A stretch of DNA of 64,000 nucleotides. It comes from Burkholderiaceae bacterium (GTDB taxonomy: Bacteria > Pseudomonadota > Gammaproteobacteria > Burkholderiales > Burkholderiaceae_C). A program made the translations under genes and the position numbers. The DNA lies in contig JAHCKM010000001.1 of the NCBI GenBank assembly GCA_026125795.1, forward strand, positions 930,001 through 994,000, read 5' to 3'. The notes under the pieces were generated by a model, which worked only from the letters and a program-made list of their open reading frames with translations, was not told where the DNA came from and made no database searches. Positions 61,498-64,000 of the stretch are shown here, piece after piece. Positions within the stretch are counted from its first letter, which is position 1; the number at the start of each line of letters is the position of its first letter.

Positions 61498-61934
61498 GCC
61501 GGGGTTCCTTGTCGGGCGTCACGGGCGTGGTGGGCGTGGCGCGCCTGGGCCAGCGCGCGCACGGTGGCCACGACATCGTCGAGCGCGGTGCCGGGGTGGA
61601 ACACGCGCGCCACGCCGGCGTCGAGCAGCATCTGCTCGTCCTTGGCCGGGACGATGCCGCCGACGATCACGCCGACGTCGTCGAGCCCGGCGGCGCGCAG
61701 CGCGTCCATCAGCCGCGGCACGATGAGGTGGTCGGTGGCGAGCGAGGAAACGCCGATCACGTCGGCGTCCTCCTCGGTCGCCAGCTTCACGACGGTGGCG
61801 ATCTCCTGCCACGGCGGGGTGTAGATCACTTCCATGCCGGCGTCGCGCAGCGTGGCGGCGATGACCCGGCTGCCACGGTCGTGGCCGTCGAATCCGATCT
61901 TGGTGACGATGACCTTGGGTGGGCCTTCACGCAT
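61494..61934 (-). CDS. B12-dependent acyl-CoA mutase, small (cobalamin-binding) subunit
   Basis: 146 residues. Cobalamin motif DxHxxG at 16-21 ('[20 protein letters not shown]') with lower-axial His18, then '[20 protein letters not shown]' (SxL) and '[20 protein letters not shown]' (GG). Rossmann-like B12 domain as in IcmB/HcmB. It overlaps the large-subunit start by 4 bases (ATGA) and the TetR stop by 8, so regulator, small and large subunits are one transcript. A His/Ala-rich tail ends the protein. Confidence 0.94.
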   Translation of the reverse strand: MREGPPKVIVTKIGFDGHDRGSRVIAATLRDAGMEVIYTPPWQEIATVVKLATEEDADVIGVSSLATDHLIVPRLMDALRAAGLDDVGVIVGGIVPAKDEQMLLDAGVARVFHPGTALDDVVATVRALAQARHAHHARDARQGTPA

Positions 61935-62574
61935 CTTGGGCTTCCTTGAGGAACGAGACGAATCGGGCCGCCAGCGAGCGGGGCGTCTGCCGGCCGGCCG
62001 GGTCGAACCAGACGCGCGCCCAGTTGAGCGCGCCCAGCAGCATCAGGCGCAGCGTGCGGCGGTCGGCGCCCGCCGGCAGGGGCAGCGCGGCGACGAGGGC
62101 GCGGAACTCGTCCTCGTAGCCGGCGCGCAGCTCGCGCAGCCGGTCGGCGGCGGCGGGCACGTCCTGCGGATGCACGCGGATCAGGACCTGCGCGTAGTCG
62201 CTGCTGCGCAGCACCGTCTCCAGATGGGCGCGGCAGGCCGCCTCGAGGCGATGCCACGGATCGGCGCGCGAGTCGGCAGCGCTCGCCGCGCGCACCGCGG
62301 CCGCGAGTTCGCCGACGCCGGCCTCGTAGACGGCGACGAGCAACTCTTCCTTCGACGCGAAGTGGTAGTACACCGAACCCGGCAGCATTCTCACCGCCAA
62401 CGCGATGTCGCGCATCGACGTCGCCGCGTAGCCGCGCTCGGCGAACAGCGCCGCCGCAGCATCGAGCAGTTCGGGCTGGCGGTTGTCGGAGCGCGGGGCT
62501 CGGGCGGTGCGAACGGCAGGCACGGGAAGGCGGTCGGTCGGGTTGAAAAACAATCGTTCGTTTGGTTTAATCAT
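61927..62574 (-). CDS. TetR family transcriptional regulator
   Basis: 215 residues from ATG 62574 (GGGAGC 8 bases ahead); ATG 62598 and GTG 62523 are alternatives. Helix-turn-helix 'MRDIALAVRMLPGSVYYHFA' with 'SKEELLVAVYEAG', preceded by 'RQPELLDAAAALFAERGYAA'. The C-terminal ligand domain ends 'LLGALNWARVWFDPAGRQTP', a pattern seen in acyl-CoA-responsive TetR proteins. First gene of the mutase operon. A motif-matching site lies in its first codons, so it probably represses itself and, via the other copies, the neighbouring operons. Confidence 0.92.
   Translation of the reverse strand: MIKPNERLFFNPTDRLPVPAVRTARAPRSDNRQPELLDAAAALFAERGYAATSMRDIALAVRMLPGSVYYHFASKEELLVAVYEAGVGELAAAVRAASAADSRADPWHRLEAACRAHLETVLRSSDYAQVLIRVHPQDVPAAADRLRELRAGYEDEFRALVAALPLPAGADRRTLRLMLLGALNWARVWFDPAGRQTPRSLAARFVSFLKEAQDA
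62551..62564. promoter_or_regulatory. Candidate TetR autoregulatory operator
   Basis: Minus strand CAAACGAACGATTG matches the perfect palindrome at 56487 in 10 of 14 positions. It lies 11-24 bases inside the tetR frame, or upstream if GTG 62523 is the start, and 115 bases before the divergent Baeyer-Villiger gene. Confidence 0.45.
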
Positions 62575-62616
62575 GGCGTCGTGCTCCCGATTCGTCAAGA
62601 CACCGGCGCGCTGCCG

Positions 62617-62630
62617 TTCCGATATCGGGC
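62617..62630. promoter_or_regulatory. Near copy of the IclR-type palindrome
   Basis: TTCCGATATCGGGC shares its first 12 bases with the perfect palindrome TTCCGATATCGGAA at 3554-3567 and keeps the 10-bp core CCGATATCGG. It is located 49 bases upstream of the Baeyer-Villiger gene, in the divergent promoter region. Confidence 0.35.
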
Positions 62631-62678
62631 TTCGCTGGATGCCGTGCGTCTGCGCGCCGGCTGGAGAGAATGGAACCC

Positions 62679-64000
62679 ATGAACTCCGTCGCCATCGACC
62701 GTCCTCGCCTGGAGCAGGCCGTGCAGGCCGCCGACCTCCGCGTGCTGCTCATGGTGCTGGTCCACACGACCGGCGACCTCGCCTGGCTCGAAGCGCCGTT
62801 CCTTCCGCGCCGCGACGTGAACCTGATTCCCGACCCGGGTGCCGGCCTGGCGCCCGACGCACAGGAGCGCATCCGTGCGGCGGCGGTCGAGGTGCTCGCG
62901 CGCGGCGCGGAGCCCGCGATCCATGATCCCGGCGACGAACTGATGCAGCGCATGATGTCGGTATGCCTGGGCGAGAACGTAGCGACCGAGTACGCCAGGC
63001 TCACGCGCGAGGAGATGGCGCTGATCCGTCGACGCTTGCGCTGGGCCGACGTTGGCGAGCGGTCGGCGGGGCGCGACGACCACGTGCTGATCGTCGGCGC
63101 CGGCATCTGCGGCATCGCGCTGGGCGCGAGCCTGGGCGAGCTCGGCATTCCGTTCACCATCGTCGAGAAAACGACGGAGATCGGCGGCACCTGGAACGTC
63201 AACCGCTACCCGGGCTGCGGCGTCGACACACCGAACCACGCCTACTCGTTCTCGTTCGGCCCGCGCTACGCGTGGCCGCGCTACTTCTCGCGGCGCGAGG
63301 ATATCCTCGCCTATCTGCTGGAAGTGGTCGGCTCGCTCGACTTGCGTCGCCACCTGCGCTTCTCGACGCGGCTGACGAGTGCGCGCTGGGACGACGAGGC
63401 CAAGCAGTGGGTGTCGCACCTGCTGGGCCCGGACGGCGAGTCGGTGCTGCGCTCGCGTTTCCTCGTCAGCGCGATCGGCCAGCTCAGCGACCCGTCGATC
63501 CCGCGCATCGAGGGCGCCGCCGACTTCACCGGCGTGCGCTTCCATTCGTCGAAGTGGCCGGAAGGATTGCCGGTCGACGGCAAGCGCGTCGCGGTCATCG
63601 GCACCGGCGCCACCGTCATGCAGCTGCTGCCCGAGATCGCCGACAAGGTGAAGTCGGTCGCCGTCTACCAGCGCTCCCCCCAGTGGTCGCGGCCGATTCC
63701 GGGCTACTCCGACCGGATCGGCCCCGACGCGCAATGGCTGCTCGCGCACGCGCCGTATTACGCGGCGTGGTTCCGCTTCAACATGTTCTGGCGCTACGGC
63801 GACGGGCTGCTCAAGACGCTCAAGAAGGATCCCGACTGGCCGCACCCTGAGCGCGCGGTCAACGCCGTGAACGACCGGCACCGCCGCGAGATGACGGACT
63901 TCATCCTCTCCGAACTCGCCGACCGGCCCGACCTGGTGCCCAAGTGCGTGCCGGACTATCCTCCCTACGGCAAGCGCATCCTGCTCGACAACGGCTGGTA
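62679..64000 (+). CDS. Baeyer-Villiger monooxygenase, N-terminal part (cut by window edge)
   Basis: 440 residues visible from ATG 62679 (GGAGAG 10 bases ahead; ATG 62670 is too close to it). FAD motif 'VLIVGAGICGIALGASLGEL' near residue 140, the Baeyer-Villiger fingerprint FxGxxxHxxxWP as 'FTGVRFHSSKWPEG' near 283-296, then the NADPH motif 'VAVIGTGATVMQLLPEIA'. The N-terminal extension of about 135 residues before the FAD domain is like that of 4-hydroxyacetophenone-type monooxygenases. It turns a ketone into an ester or lactone with O2 and NADPH. Diverges from the tetR-mutase operon. Confidence 0.93.
   Translation, partial: MNSVAIDRPRLEQAVQAADLRVLLMVLVHTTGDLAWLEAPFLPRRDVNLIPDPGAGLAPDAQERIRAAAVEVLARGAEPAIHDPGDELMQRMMSVCLGENVATEYARLTREEMALIRRRLRWADVGERSAGRDDHVLIVGAGICGIALGASLGELGIPFTIVEKTTEIGGTWNVNRYPGCGVDTPNHAYSFSFGPRYAWPRYFSRREDILAYLLEVVGSLDLRRHLRFSTRLTSARWDDEAKQWVSHLLGPDGESVLRSRFLVSAIGQLSDPSIPRIEGAADFTGVRFHSSKWPEGLPVDGKRVAVIGTGATVMQLLPEIADKVKSVAVYQRSPQWSRPIPGYSDRIGPDAQWLLAHAPYYAAWFRFNMFWRYGDGLLKTLKKDPDWPHPERAVNAVNDRHRREMTDFILSELADRPDLVPKCVPDYPPYGKRILLDNGW

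Noticed and set aside
1-64000. CRISPR arrays, tRNA or rRNA genes, insertion sequences, phage genes
   Set aside because: No repeat-spacer pattern, tRNA-like fold, transposase or integrase was seen on either strand by reading.

Overview
This is a GC-rich, densely packed bacterial chromosome segment. It consists almost entirely of acyl-CoA metabolism genes in a few very long, tightly coupled operons. The Bug-type periplasmic binding protein (12051-13043), the IclR regulator, the repeated CoA-ligase/acyl-CoA dehydrogenase/crotonase sets and the use of GTG and TTG starts suggest a betaproteobacterium, most likely Burkholderiales; this is inference. I see no rRNA, tRNA, CRISPR, phage or insertion sequence.

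Layout. (1) 1-7.8 kb: on the minus strand, an acyl-CoA dehydrogenase (cut by the window edge), an MmgE/PrpD protein, a crotonase and an IclR regulator; divergently, a CoA-transferase, an acetoacetyl-CoA-synthetase-like ligase and a BadI-like hydrolase. (2) 7.9-11.7 kb: UspA and a MarR-EmrA-EmrB efflux set. (3) 12-13 kb: a Bug protein. (4) 13.3-29.2 kb, minus strand: an operon of about 16 kb with crotonase, thiolase, SDR, acyl-CoA dehydrogenase, a complete Liv-type ABC importer with an embedded CoA ligase, alpha-methylacyl-CoA racemase, CoA ligase, MaoC hydratase and hydrolase. It also carries two internally deleted gene remnants (an SDR and a citryl-CoA-lyase-like gene). (5) 29.4-44.2 kb, plus strand: an operon of about 15 kb with CoA ligase, SCPx-type thiolase, a two-subunit hydratase, SDR, paired acyl-CoA dehydrogenases, a biotin-dependent acyl-CoA carboxylase (beta and alpha), crotonases and a carbonic anhydrase. 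(6) 44.2-49.7 kb: ligase/MaoC/dehydrogenase on the minus strand, a nitroreductase and flavodoxin-like pair on the plus strand, and a thioesterase. (7) 49.8-56.4 kb: a second Liv importer with its own embedded CoA ligase. (8) 56.6-62.6 kb: badI- and badH-like ring-cleavage genes, then a B12-dependent acyl-CoA mutase (large and small subunits), a MeaB-thioesterase fusion and a TetR regulator. (9) From 62.7 kb: a Baeyer-Villiger monooxygenase running off the window.

How it fits together (inference). Two importers bring in a carboxylic acid and CoA ligases activate it. The racemase and dehydrogenases handle methyl branches, MaoC/crotonase hydratases, SDRs and thiolases run beta-oxidation, and the carboxylase removes a beta-methyl block as in leucine or acyclic-terpene catabolism. 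BadH/BadI open a six-membered beta-keto ring. The B12 mutase would rearrange a carbon skeleton that beta-oxidation cannot pass. The set fits catabolism of a branched alicyclic acid (terpenoid, naphthenic or steroid-like).

The most novel point is the mutase. By hand alignment its substrate pocket matches none of the methylmalonyl-, isobutyryl- or 2-hydroxyisobutyryl-CoA mutases, and the near-invariant FD(L/M)PT loop is gone. It sits with badH/badI. A 14-bp inverted-repeat motif recurs at five operon starts between 29 and 62.6 kb and suggests one TetR regulon.
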